NCBI RefSeq assembly: GCF_024199925.1
Contig: NZ_JANADR010000003.1
Coordinates: 1 to 64,000 of the forward strand
DNA from: Bradyrhizobium sp. CCGUVB1N3
GTDB lineage: Bacteria > Pseudomonadota > Alphaproteobacteria > Rhizobiales > Xanthobacteraceae
DNA: 64,000 nt
Direction: 5' to 3'
The notes under the pieces were generated by a model. That model saw only the letters and a list, made by a program, of their open reading frames with translations, did not search any database and was not told where the DNA came from. Within the stretch, counting starts at the first letter, position 1; each line of letters starts with the position of its first letter. The translations under genes and the position numbers were made by a program. Below, one piece after another: positions 26,862 to 35,537 of this stretch.

Positions 26862-27590
26862 TTGACTGACACTCTCAACCAAACGTGGCGGTTCATCGAA
26901 AGCATTGAGCGCTCCAAGGACGCAGCTGCGGTGGAACGATGCTTGCTGAATATTGCGGCACCCCATGGTTTCAGCGCTCTTTTTGCCGGGTTTGTTCCAA
27001 CAGAGCCCGCCCCGCCAAGGGAAATCAAGTCGCGCATCTTGTTTCAGCGGCTCCCGTCCGAATGGACTTCTCGATACCTCGACCAGGGTTATGTCTTTCG
27101 CGATCCGATCGTTCATCGCCTTCAGCGCGACCGGACACCCTTCGATTGGGACGACGCCTACGAGTCCTGCCCGTCCAAGGACGATGTCGAGCTAATCCAA
27201 GGCGAAGCGTCGGAATTCGGCCTGCGCGCCGGGCACGTCGTTCCCGTTTCGATGCTCGACGGCCGCTTCGCCGCCGTGTCGTTCGGCGGCTCCGGTGCGA
27301 GCATCAATCCAGAAGGCCGCGCGATCTTAAGCTTTGCTGCGAGCTACGCAGTCGGCAACTTTCTTCATTATCGAGATACGCGACGCCGGCTACTCGGACA
27401 GGTGACACCGCGCGAATTCGATTGCCTGCTCTGGGCGGCTGAGGGCAAGACGGACTGGGAGATTTCCCTCATTCTGGGCATCTCGAAATCCACCGTCGTC
27501 AAACATCTCCTCTCAGCACGCGAAAAACTCGGCGCCGTGACCAAAGGTCATGCAATCGCCATCGCCTTGCGATCCAAACTGATTCGCTGA
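26862..27590 (+). CDS. luxR: LuxR-family quorum-sensing regulator
   Basis: A 242-residue regulator with an autoinducer-binding domain (about 15-165) and a C-terminal LuxR HTH (about 175-240). The ligand-pocket residues known from TraR are all visible: Trp and Tyr in 'EWTSRYLDQGY', Asp in 'FRDPIV' and Trp in 'PFDWDD'. The HTH reads 'TPREFDCLLWAAEGKTDWEI' then 'ILGISKSTVVKHL'. The best start is a TTG at 26862, because no in-frame ATG precedes the conserved N-terminus. It ends 32 bp from the convergent relaxase gene, suggesting control of transfer as for TraR. The cognate luxI at 507 is shortened. Confidence 0.88.
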   Translation: MTDTLNQTWRFIESIERSKDAAAVERCLLNIAAPHGFSALFAGFVPTEPAPPREIKSRILFQRLPSEWTSRYLDQGYVFRDPIVHRLQRDRTPFDWDDAYESCPSKDDVELIQGEASEFGLRAGHVVPVSMLDGRFAAVSFGGSGASINPEGRAILSFAASYAVGNFLHYRDTRRRLLGQVTPREFDCLLWAAEGKTDWEISLILGISKSTVVKHLLSAREKLGAVTKGHAIAIALRSKLIR

Positions 27591-27622
27591 TTGTCGCGAG
27601 GTCCCCGAGCAGAGCACGTCTG

Positions 27623-29911
27623 TCATTTCATCCGTTCGCTCTTGATCGACTTCGCCTCCTCGCGCTCGCCTTCGATTTCCTGCAGGACTTTCCCCTGCTC
27701 GGCACGCAGCTTCGCCAAGGCGTCGGTTTCCGCCAACGTCTGCGGCAAGGGTCGCGCCGGATGGTCGGCGAGCAGCTTCGCCGCTTCGACTGCCGCAGCA
27801 GCTTCCCTTGCCTCGCGCGCGGCGGATTGCTGCGACGAGGCGACGACGGCGCGTTCGGCAACGATCTCCCGTTGCGATTCCGGATCGAGGGCGCCTCCAA
27901 TCTCCTTGCGGCGCTCGGCCTCGATCGCCCGATCGGCCAAGCGCTGCGCCGAGGCCGCCTCGCGTTGTTCCTGCGAGCCGATCGCCTCGGCCCGCGCGAT
28001 CAGACGATCGGCATTGGCGCCGACGATCTTCTCGACCTCTGCCCGGAACAGCGTCTCGACGCCCCCTTCCTGAGCCCGCTGCAGATCGATCCGATTGGCG
28101 AGGGTTTCGAGATAGCGCGCGGACATCTCGCGAAACTGCTCCTTGGTCGCGCCCTCGAGGAGATCGGTCGTGCGCGCGACCGCCTCATTCATGAGACGCA
28201 GATCCTTCGCCATCCGCTCCGACGTGACCGCCATCGCATCCTCCTTGCTCAAATTCTGAACCCGGTTCTCGATCGCATGCAGGATCGCGCCGATCGTCTG
28301 CGCCATCGTCAGCCGCTCGAGCATTTCCTTGGCGGCCACGTTCTCGGGATTTTCCCGAACGACGGCGCTCCAGGCCGAAACGCTCTCAGAGACAACGCCG
28401 CGCGCTTGCTCAGACGCCGGCAGGCGGATCGGATTGGATCGGGCGGTGCGGATACGCTGGCGGGCGTTGGCGATGAGCCTTTGGTTGGCCGGATCGGCGG
28501 CATAGGCGCGGTCGCGCGCCTCACGCCCTGGCCGCGGCCGTTCGGCCGCCGCGACGATCGCTTTGTCCTTCGGGCCGTAGCTCTGTGAGGACGCCCGCTC
28601 CCGCGCCGACGTCGCGACGATTTTCAGCCCCTGCGCCTGCGCATGTTGCGCAAAAGCCTCGCGCCAGTCGCGGAAGGTCGCGCGGCTCGGATGGATTTTC
28701 TGACCGGCCTCGTTCCGCACAGTGACAATCGCATGGGCGTGGATATGCCCGTCGGCCTCCTTGTCGGTATGGACGCCGAAGATGAATTTGTGCTCGCCGA
28801 AGCGACCGTGAAGAAAGGCGCGGGCGGCGTTGGTCAGGGCCGCGACATCCGTTCCGGCCTTCGCCGAAATAATCAGATGCATCGTATCGCGCGATGACTG
28901 CGAGCGCAGCGACGGGCCCCATTCCCGCGCTGCGGCCCGAATTTCTGAAGCCTCCGAGATCGGCCTGCCGCGATTGTCGACCGCCGCGCCCTCTTGGCCG
29001 AGCCTGGTCAACTGATGAATGACCCCGTCCCGGCCATGACTGCTCGCCAGTGGGACGATGCTTATCACATGTGCAGAATGGGACATCGCAGCTTCGATCC
29101 GCGTCTTGACAGCCTCTTCAGAGCGCGCGTCGAGGCGGCGGCTGAGCCTCTCGCCCTCAGGGCCTATCCGATCTTGTCGGATGCGGAACCGCTCTTTTTG
29201 CGCACCGGCCATCGCCACGACCACGCGCGCTTCGAGTTCACCGGCGCGCCTCGCATCGAGACGCCACGCGTGACGATGTCCGTCAAAGCCCGCAGCGATA
29301 GCTTTCTCGTAAACTTGGCGTCCTTCGATCGTGTCACGCACGCCGTCGAGTCTCAGCCGGATCGTGGCGACGTCCTGGCTCTCCGCCCGCTTCGAGAAGT
29401 GAGCCGACCAGGCCTTGATTTCCTCCGCAACCGCCTCGCGATCGGCGAGCAGGCGGGCGTCGTGGGTTTCAAGCGCAACCTCCTCACGCTGCACATATTG
29501 TCCGGTCGCAGTCGCCCGCGCGGCGCCGCGCGCATACGAGACGACCTTGACGACCGCGGGCTGATAGCCCGCCGCGAGTTTTCTGGCGCGTCCGAGCGCA
29601 CCTCCTGTCGCGCCGCCGGAAGGGCCGCCCTCAACCGGCGAGTCCGGCGCGCTCTTCGGCCCCGCGCCCGCCGGCGCGCTTCCGCCGCCGCCTGACAAGA
29701 ATGGCAAGCCGCGCCGGCGCTCTTCATCGATTCCGCCGGCGATCGTGCGCCCCTGCAGAATCTCTTGGGCCGCCGGCGCCCGCCCCGTGCGCGGCTCATC
29801 GATGAGGCCATCAGCTCCGAGCCGTCGGCGCGCCTCGCTGCCGCTCGCGACGGCGCGCCGCATCGCCTCAGCCTGCTGCGCCCACCATTCGATCTGTGCC
29901 GCCCGGCTCAT
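27623..29911 (-). CDS. Relaxase (VirD2-like mobilization nuclease)
   Basis: A 762-residue relaxase that would nick oriT and pilot the strand. The N-terminal linker is followed by 'VVKVVSYARGAARATATGQY' (candidate Tyr region, about 125), a helical region, then 'RDTMHLIISAKAGTDV' and the metal-binding three-His motif 'HTDKEADGHIHAHAIV' (about 380-395), then 'ATSARERASSQSYGPKDKAI'. The C-terminal 250 residues are Ala/Glu/Arg-rich coiled coil. It overlaps mobC by 4 bp (ATGA). Similar long relaxases are common in Hyphomicrobiales with VirB-type channels. Confidence 0.88.
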   Translation of the reverse strand: MSRAAQIEWWAQQAEAMRRAVASGSEARRRLGADGLIDEPRTGRAPAAQEILQGRTIAGGIDEERRRGLPFLSGGGGSAPAGAGPKSAPDSPVEGGPSGGATGGALGRARKLAAGYQPAVVKVVSYARGAARATATGQYVQREEVALETHDARLLADREAVAEEIKAWSAHFSKRAESQDVATIRLRLDGVRDTIEGRQVYEKAIAAGFDGHRHAWRLDARRAGELEARVVVAMAGAQKERFRIRQDRIGPEGERLSRRLDARSEEAVKTRIEAAMSHSAHVISIVPLASSHGRDGVIHQLTRLGQEGAAVDNRGRPISEASEIRAAAREWGPSLRSQSSRDTMHLIISAKAGTDVAALTNAARAFLHGRFGEHKFIFGVHTDKEADGHIHAHAIVTVRNEAGQKIHPSRATFRDWREAFAQHAQAQGLKIVATSARERASSQSYGPKDKAIVAAAERPRPGREARDRAYAADPANQRLIANARQRIRTARSNPIRLPASEQARGVVSESVSAWSAVVRENPENVAAKEMLERLTMAQTIGAILHAIENRVQNLSKEDAMAVTSERMAKDLRLMNEAVARTTDLLEGATKEQFREMSARYLETLANRIDLQRAQEGGVETLFRAEVEKIVGANADRLIARAEAIGSQEQREAASAQRLADRAIEAERRKEIGGALDPESQREIVAERAVVASSQQSAAREAREAAAAVEAAKLLADHPARPLPQTLAETDALAKLRAEQGKVLQEIEGEREEAKSIKSERMK

Positions 29912-30390
29912 TGCTCCTCCGGCGGCGCCAATCCGGCCGTCCGGCGCAGCTTCGAGCCATAGGCGACCGTCATTTCGGTGAGCTCATCGTTGATCGCCAC
30001 GACCGCGTCATGCAGTCCGCGCCATACAGCTTCGGTGTCCTCGATGCGCACGGCGTGTCCGCGATGGATCGCCTTGAGTACCTGGGCAAGATTGCGGCCA
30101 ACCATCCGCACCTGCCCGGCCAATTCGACCACGGCCCGCGTGTTCTCGGCCGAGAGCGCTGGCCCGGCCTGCACGGACGCCCGGATCAGACGCCTCACCA
30201 CTTCGGCCTTCGGCAGCCCGAACAACGCAACCGCCTCTCGCAGGCGCCGCTCGTCGGATTCGGAAAGCTCGGTCCGCAGCCGCGGCTTGCGGCGAGGTTT
30301 TGCAGACGAACGCGTCAAACCGCCCCTCCTCTTTCCGGCCGATCCCTGGCACCGGCACCCACCACGGAAATCCCGTCTGCCGATCGGCAC
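29908..30390 (-). CDS. mobC: MobC-like relaxosome protein
   Basis: A 160-residue basic protein with a ribbon-helix-helix-like N-terminal half ('TELSESDERRLREAVALFGL', 'KAEVVRRLIRASVQAG') and a helical MobC-type C-terminal half ('ELAGQVRMVGRNLAQVLKAI', 'LHDAVVAINDELTEMTVAYG'). MobC proteins melt oriT and assist the relaxase. The first about 30 residues are poorly conserved in type, so the start could lie downstream. Confidence 0.8.
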   Translation of the reverse strand: MPIGRRDFRGGCRCQGSAGKRRGGLTRSSAKPRRKPRLRTELSESDERRLREAVALFGLPKAEVVRRLIRASVQAGPALSAENTRAVVELAGQVRMVGRNLAQVLKAIHRGHAVRIEDTEAVWRGLHDAVVAINDELTEMTVAYGSKLRRTAGLAPPEEQ

Positions 30391-30456
30391 GAGATCCCCC
30401 TGCGCGCTAGCGCCAGGGCTGCGTCAGCAGCCTCCTCGGTTGTGGCCCACAAACCG

Positions 30457-30477
30457 GTATCTTGTCAATCAAGATAC
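30457..30477. repeat. Perfect inverted repeat next to mobC
   Basis: gtatcttg, tcaat loop, caagatac: 8-bp arms, perfect. It abuts the shared 16-bp motif. It could be a relaxosome binding site, a regulator site for the mobC promoter, or a hairpin in the leader. Confidence 0.6.
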
Positions 30478-30492
30478 AATATACTGACTATT
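30477..30492 (+). promoter_or_regulatory. Shared operator motif, copy 2
   Basis: caatatactgactatt, 87 bp upstream of mobC. It matches the copies at 4358 and 32245 in 13 or more of 16 positions. Confidence 0.5.
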
Positions 30493-30912
30493 AAAACGCC
30501 AGGAAGGGCGGCCACGGCCCGTAAGGCCAGTCCGTAGGAAATACATGGGCGTCCGGCGCGAAGCGCCTCATGACCAATCACAGAAAGCGACAGACGACCG
30601 TTCGGAGATAGCGACGATAGCGTTCGGTATTGCAGAATTACCGCATTTCGCTGATGCCGGGTTGCGTTAAAGCGGCGATGCTGGAATGCCGCACGACCGC
30701 AACGCGACAACCCCGCAATACAACAAGTCCGGAATGCGGCAAGTCCGCGACAACGCCTTGTCTCAGTTGGTTTAGACCGCATCACTGGATTCCAGCATGC
30801 CGGCATTGCCGAAAAGCCGCAACGCCGCAACCCTCTATTGCGCTACATTCATTTTATTGTATGTTGCGTTCGCACCATTGCGGCAATGCCGCCCTGCCTC
30901 ACGAGGTTTCCC

Positions 30913-31614
30913 ATGCCGAGCATCTTCGCCGTCGCCAATCCGAAGGGCGGCAGCGGCAAAACCACCGTCGCCATCATCCTCGCCGGCGAATTTGCGCGGC
31001 ACGGCTATTCCGCGGCAATCATCGACGCCGACCCACAGGGCTCGTCCTATCAGTGGCACGCCTCTTCGGTGGCGCGCGGGGTCAGCCCCGACGGAATCGA
31101 TCTTGTGCGCGCCCCGGACGCCAACGCCCTCGCCCAGGCGATCGAGCGGCTCGACGCCTATGACGTCGTCGTCATCGACACGCCCGGTTATTACGGAGAG
31201 GCGCTGATTCAGTCGGCGCTGCGCGCCGACCTCGTCGTCCTGCCCTGCAAGGCGCACACCTTCGACGCCTCGCAGGTCGTGCGCACCATTCGCAACCTCG
31301 AGCGCCACGCCGCGGAATCGAACCTTCCGATAAGCCAGCATCGCGTGCTGCTCAATGAATACGACAGCCTCGACCGCAACACCCGGCCGCTGCGCGAGGT
31401 TCTTGCCTATTTCAACGCCGAGGGCGTGCCGGTCTGCGCCAACACGCTCTATCGACGCGTCACCTACCGCAGCATGACCAGCGGCTATGGCACGCTCTAC
31501 CAAATGAACGACAAGGACGAATCGATCCGCAAGGCCCGCTACAACGCCGACCAGGTCGTGCGCGAACTCCTCGCCGCGAGCCAGGGCGCAAAAACGGACG
31601 GCGCCGCCGCATGA
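30913..31614 (+). CDS. ParA/VirC1-like ATPase
   Basis: A 233-residue Walker-type ATPase: deviant Walker A 'NPKGGSGKTTVAI' (residues 9-21), 'IIDADPQGSSYQWH', Walker B 'DVVVIDTPGYYGEA' and 'LRADLVVLPCKAHTFDASQV'. The start at 30913 is chosen because the fold begins there. ParA proteins segregate plasmids; VirC1, a ParA relative, brings relaxosomes to the VirD4 channel. No parB follows, and the next gene is a small VirC2-like protein, so a VirC1 role is preferred. Confidence 0.85.
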   Translation: MPSIFAVANPKGGSGKTTVAIILAGEFARHGYSAAIIDADPQGSSYQWHASSVARGVSPDGIDLVRAPDANALAQAIERLDAYDVVVIDTPGYYGEALIQSALRADLVVLPCKAHTFDASQVVRTIRNLERHAAESNLPISQHRVLLNEYDSLDRNTRPLREVLAYFNAEGVPVCANTLYRRVTYRSMTSGYGTLYQMNDKDESIRKARYNADQVVRELLAASQGAKTDGAAA

Positions 31615-32018
31615 GCGATTCCGCACAAGGCTCCAAGCCTGAGCGCCCCGCCCTCCCCCGCGACACATTTCGTTCGCAGCGCACGGCCGCGCCGCCTGCA
31701 ACGCCCGTCATTGTCACGCCGGATTATGACGATCGGCCAGCCGCGCCCGCACCCCAACGAGACGAGAGCCCGGCCCGCGGGGGCGAGCCTGCCCTCAGGG
31801 CCGCTCGAGGTAAGGCCGAGGCGAAGCGCAATCCATTTGACGCCTATGGCGAACGATCGTCCTCGCGGCCCTATGCCCTACGGTTGCCTGACCCGATCGA
31901 TCTGGTCCTACGCCAGATGGCGGCCGAAGAACGGACGCATCCGCTGCGCGTCATCGATCGGATTCTTCATGAGCACCTGAAGAAAGCGGGGCGATTGCCG
32001 CCCACGCGCGGCACCTGA
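31611..32018 (+). CDS. VirC2-like small DNA-binding protein
   Basis: A 135-residue protein with a disordered Pro/Arg-rich N-terminal two thirds and a C-terminal ribbon-helix-helix-like segment ('RPYALRLPDPIDLVLRQMAA', 'HPLRVIDRILHEHLKKAG'). It overlaps the ParA-like gene by 4 bp. Position and C-terminal fold fit VirC2, which binds near oriT; a ParB substitute is the alternative. Confidence 0.6.
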   Translation: MSDSAQGSKPERPALPRDTFRSQRTAAPPATPVIVTPDYDDRPAAPAPQRDESPARGGEPALRAARGKAEAKRNPFDAYGERSSSRPYALRLPDPIDLVLRQMAAEERTHPLRVIDRILHEHLKKAGRLPPTRGT

Positions 32019-32244
32019 CCACAGGCCCTCCGCCGTCCCTACGGCGCTTTTGGGGAGCGCGGGCCGGCTCCCGGCCTGCTCCGCTGCGCTCCGGTCACTG
32101 GCGCGACTGGGCAGCCGCCGCCGAACGGGCCGCTCCCGCGTGGGGATAAGCGCGGCACGAAGATCGCGGCCGATCTCAGCGCCCGCCCGTCCGGACCGAG
32201 CCAATCGATTCTTTTCGGGCAGCCGCAGCCCATCTTGAAACATT

Positions 32245-32260
32245 CAATATACTGGCTAAT
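32245..32260 (+). promoter_or_regulatory. Shared operator motif, copy 3
   Basis: caatatactggctaat, preceded by aacatt exactly as in the virB copy. It lies 56 bp upstream of the XRE regulator start, as expected for autoregulation. Confidence 0.5.
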
Positions 32261-32316
32261 GTCTCTCGCGCCCGCATCGTGCGGCCTAACCCTGCTCCCG
32301 GTCCACATCTGTTCCC

Positions 32317-32688
32317 ATGGCGCGCGTTCGAAAGCCCCTGCCCCCCGATCACTCGATCCTCAACGAAATGCTGGCCATCCGGCTGCAGCAGCTCGAAATC
32401 GAGAACGGCGGCATGGAGGCGTTCCAGCCGAAGACAGGCATAGCGCGCGGAACCTATTACACGATCGTGCGCGGCCTCGGTAATCCAACGTTCAAGACCA
32501 TGGAGCGGATCGCATCGAGCCTCAACATGAGCGTCCTCGAATTGCTCGGCTTCGACGTCGACGACGCGCGCCGGGCGCTGAAGAAAAGCGGCGTCGACTA
32601 TGACGAACTCACCTCCGCGATCAGCAAGAAGAACCAGGCCGATCGGCGCGTAGCGCGGCAGGCGCGCTCGCGCAAGGTCGGGGGATAG
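32317..32688 (+). CDS. XRE-family HTH regulator
   Basis: A 123-residue protein with one Cro/CI-type HTH at about residues 18-75: 'MEAFQPKTGIARGTYYTIVR' and 'TFKTMERIASSLNMSVLELL', followed by a charged C-terminal tail. The ATG at 32317 lies 8 bp after a weak ribosome site. It is the only small free-standing regulator in the transfer region, and it has the 16-bp motif in its own promoter, so it is the first candidate for the protein binding that motif. Confidence 0.8.
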   Translation: MARVRKPLPPDHSILNEMLAIRLQQLEIENGGMEAFQPKTGIARGTYYTIVRGLGNPTFKTMERIASSLNMSVLELLGFDVDDARRALKKSGVDYDELTSAISKKNQADRRVARQARSRKVGG

Positions 32689-32739
32689 CGGCAAGTCATA
32701 GCCCGACCGGAAAGCATCGGCGGGGGAACGGGTGAAGGA

Positions 32740-32949
32740 TTTTAAGGGGCGATGAGGCTTGCGAGGAAGTCGTCGTTCCCAGGCGGCGGTCATGCGTTTG
32801 AGGCGTTGAGAGTCTTTTCCGGGCACCCTGCGGATCAGATTGTTGGCCATGTGCTTGAGGGTGACGAAGCTTTCGGGGGCGTTTTCAGTCCGCACCCGGC
32901 ATTCGTCGTCGCGAAAGACCATGTCCACGTAATAGGTGACCTCGGCCAC
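32740..32949 (-). pseudogene. C-terminal remnant of an ISAs1-family transposase
   Basis: The minus strand reads 'VTYYVDMVFRDDECRVRTEN', 'FVTLKHMANNLIRR' and 'GKDSQRLKRMTAAWER', the usual end of ISAs1 transposases. A one-base shift then moves the expected 'DDFLASLIA' ending into the neighbouring frame. The rest of the element is gone; the conserved end is beside the topoisomerase gene. Confidence 0.75.
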
Positions 32950-33059
32950 GGTCCGACTCCAACGACTTGACCCGGCAGTTAAATTGTGTTCTCTATATGT
33001 TCCATTGTCAATCGGAGCATCGGCCCTTTCGACCCGGCCATCCTCCCGAGTGGGTCGAC

Positions 33060-35495
33060 ATGGCAGATCAGTTCGTCATCACGGAGAAAACCAGCCAGGC
33101 CAAAGATGTCCGCGCTGCAATTGGTTCGCACTACGGCGATGTTCTTCCAGCAGAGGGCCATTTGTTCGATCTCCTCGAACCGGAGGACGTTGTTCCGGCC
33201 TGGAAGCGATGGTCGCCGATACTTCTACGGCCTGAAGGTCTTTACGGAACGCGCCCGGCAGAGGGTGGCAACAAGGCCGCTAAGCTCAAGGCCATTCGCG
33301 AGGCGTTGCGCACTGCCAGGCGAGTTTGGCTTGCAACCGATTGCGACCGCGAGGGTCAACTGATCGGTCAGGAAATTCTTGAACATTACGGGTATCGCGG
33401 TCAGGTGATGCGGGTGCTGTTCACCGCTCAGGATTCGCAGACCATCCGCGAGGCATTCGGTAGGGCAAAGCCAAATGCCGAATATGCTCGCCTTTACGCT
33501 GCTGCCGTAGCCCGCCGCCAGGCCGATCAGATTTACAACCTGTCACTCACTCGCACCGCAACTGTCATCTTGGGACAAGGCGCGCGAAGAGTGATCGGGG
33601 TTGGTCGTGTAAAGACGCCGACGTTAGCAATTGTGTGCAAGCGTGAGTTGGAAATCCGGAACTTCGTGCCGCTTGCCTATTTCGAAATTATCGCCACTGC
33701 GAAAGTTGCGGGCGGGCAATTCCAGATGCGGCACGCGCCGCCGGAACGAATTGTTAAACGCGAGATCGCCCAGGACGTAGTCAAAGCGGCTGACGGCTTC
33801 GAGGGCGCGCTTACCGTGCGCGTCGAGGATAAGCGGCAAGCGCCACCCAAGCTGCATGATTTGCCGTCGTTGCAGAAGCTCTGCGGCTCGCGCTTCGGCT
33901 GGTCAGCCAGCAAAACGCTCGAAGTGGCGCAGGAGTTGTATGACGGCCAAGGTAAGAAGATCATCACTTATCCCCGTGCCGAAGTGCGCTACCTGCCGCA
34001 GAGCTTGATATCGGATGTGCCGCGAATCATAGCCGGACTGCGGGTGGGTCAATCGTTCAGTGCGATCCCGGTACCCGAGCCGCCGGTGACTCGTAGAGGC
34101 GCGAGCGGCATCTTCTACGACCAGGGGCTGGAGGGAGCGAGCCACCACGCGGTCATTCCCAACGTCAACACCATCGACAAATTGCCGGATGTATGGCCTC
34201 GCCTGTCGTCTGACGAGAAGAAACTCTTTGACGTCATCGCGCGAGCATATATGGCCGCCCTGATGCCCGACTTCCGTTACCGCCAGACAACCGCAACGCT
34301 CGATGTGCGCGGCGTCGAATTCCGCGCTACCGGTCGCCAGCCTATCAATCTCGGCTGGCGAGCCGCATTCCCGGAGTGGCAACCCGCCGACGAAAAGGGC
34401 GATGAGGCGCAATTGCTGCCGCCACTGCGCAACGGCGAGACCGCGCGACTGCAAGATCCAAAAATTGAGAACAAGGAGACCCGGCCGCCGCCGCGTTACA
34501 ACGAAGGCACTCTGATCGAGGCTATGCAGAATGCCTGGCGTTTTGTTGATGACGAGGTTCTGCGGAATCGCTTGAAGGAAGCTAAGGGTATTGGCACGCC
34601 TGCGACCCGAGCCGAGATCATTGGCGGGCTGAAGAAGCAGGGTTTCCTGATTGCCCAGGGAAAGAATATTGTGCCGACCGAGACCGGCCTGTCATTGTTC
34701 GGCGTTCTCAAACAAGCCGATCCAGCGCTAGTCGATCCGGGCGTGACGGCGCAACTTGAATGCCTGCTCGACGATGTCGTGGTGGGCAAACAGGAGATGG
34801 TCGGCGCGATTGACGCCGTATGCGATGTCGCCGAGCGCATTATCAGCAAGCTGAAGGAGGGTGCTACAGCGGGAGGACCTTCTTTGCTTGGCAGCTCAGG
34901 GGGCAACGGCACAGCAACATATCCACCGACGCCTGCGATGAAACGCTTTGCTGACAGCCTCGTCCGGCAGAAGAGAATAAAACCACCGCCCGGCTATAAG
35001 ACCTCGATATCGATCTGTCGCAAATTCCTTAGCGAACATGCGCCTAAAAAGTCTGACGGTGAAACGGCCGGTAAGCTCGGCCTCAAATCGGTAAGTGCAG
35101 CACAGTTGCTGTACGCCAAGAAGCTGGCGCAGGGGAAAGGTCTCATCATCCCCGATGATGCGCGGACCAACTCGGCCGCGATGTCCGCGTGGATTGATAC
35201 GAATCGAAGCAAAAGACCCCGCAAGCTTAAATCCAAAAACTCCAACAGGCCGGTAGGGTCGAGTGCACGTCAGGCTGCGCCGCCCAATTATAAGAGGTCT
35301 CGAAAACAAAAAGTTGGCACCGATGCCGCTTCAATGGCTCCCGTGCCAGCAACCTCAATCAGGACCCCGCTGCGGATTCCTTATGGCAACAAGGAGGTCG
35401 CGCTGAAACTCGGTGCCCGTTATGGCTCGGAGGGGTGGTATGCTCCTCATGGAATTGATCTTTCTGCGTTTGGCGAACGGGGGTGGCTGCTTTAA
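33060..35495 (+). CDS. topB: Topoisomerase III (TopB/TraE-like) with DUF5710-like tail
   Basis: An 811-residue type IA topoisomerase. The TOPRIM domain has 'FVITEKTSQAKDVRAAIG' and 'LATDCDREGQLIG' (about residue 92); the active-site Tyr lies in 'KIITYPRAEVRYLP' (about 303), where most relatives read YPRTDxRYLP, so Thr and Asp are changed to Ala and Glu. 'KGIGTPATRAEIIGGLKKQG' is intact. The C-terminus has a basic linker and a 35-residue DUF5710-like unit ('EVALKLGARYGSEGWYAPHG'). The start at 33060 is where the conserved domain begins. Such enzymes are frequent on conjugative plasmids, where they help resolve replication or transfer intermediates. Confidence 0.88.
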   Translation: MADQFVITEKTSQAKDVRAAIGSHYGDVLPAEGHLFDLLEPEDVVPAWKRWSPILLRPEGLYGTRPAEGGNKAAKLKAIREALRTARRVWLATDCDREGQLIGQEILEHYGYRGQVMRVLFTAQDSQTIREAFGRAKPNAEYARLYAAAVARRQADQIYNLSLTRTATVILGQGARRVIGVGRVKTPTLAIVCKRELEIRNFVPLAYFEIIATAKVAGGQFQMRHAPPERIVKREIAQDVVKAADGFEGALTVRVEDKRQAPPKLHDLPSLQKLCGSRFGWSASKTLEVAQELYDGQGKKIITYPRAEVRYLPQSLISDVPRIIAGLRVGQSFSAIPVPEPPVTRRGASGIFYDQGLEGASHHAVIPNVNTIDKLPDVWPRLSSDEKKLFDVIARAYMAALMPDFRYRQTTATLDVRGVEFRATGRQPINLGWRAAFPEWQPADEKGDEAQLLPPLRNGETARLQDPKIENKETRPPPRYNEGTLIEAMQNAWRFVDDEVLRNRLKEAKGIGTPATRAEIIGGLKKQGFLIAQGKNIVPTETGLSLFGVLKQADPALVDPGVTAQLECLLDDVVVGKQEMVGAIDAVCDVAERIISKLKEGATAGGPSLLGSSGGNGTATYPPTPAMKRFADSLVRQKRIKPPPGYKTSISICRKFLSEHAPKKSDGETAGKLGLKSVSAAQLLYAKKLAQGKGLIIPDDARTNSAAMSAWIDTNRSKRPRKLKSKNSNRPVGSSARQAAPPNYKRSRKQKVGTDAASMAPVPATSIRTPLRIPYGNKEVALKLGARYGSEGWYAPHGIDLSAFGERGWLL

Positions 35496-35537
35496 GTGTG
35501 AATGCTGATCGAACATTGACCCCCATCGGCGTCGTCG
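35496..35537 (+). repeat. IS21-like terminal sequence, copy 2
   Basis: A 42-bp near-identical copy of 24747-24788 (two differences in the aaca/aaaa core). It begins directly at the topoisomerase stop. No IS21 genes follow. Confidence 0.5.

Larger units (their letters stand above)
30391..30912. promoter_or_regulatory. Candidate oriT / transfer control region
   Basis: A 522-bp gap between divergent mobC-relaxase and virC1-like operons, the usual place for oriT. It holds a perfect inverted repeat (30457-30477), the shared 16-bp motif (30477-30492), a spaced inverted pair (atgctggaat near 30677 and attccagcat near 30790), and many short GC repeats (caagtccg twice near 30727 and 30742, several gcaatgccg/gccgcaac units at 30800-30895). 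No gene is apparent. The nick site cannot be placed by eye. Confidence 0.5.

Noticed and set aside
30590..30900. A CRISPR-like array in the repeats before the ParA-like gene
   Set aside because: The units are short (7-10 bp), irregular and mixed in orientation, with no constant repeat and spacer length.
30913..32018. A classical parA-parB plasmid partition operon
   Set aside because: The second gene has only a short ribbon-helix-helix end and no ParB nuclease-like or HTH domain. The VirC1/VirC2 reading fits the relaxase context better.
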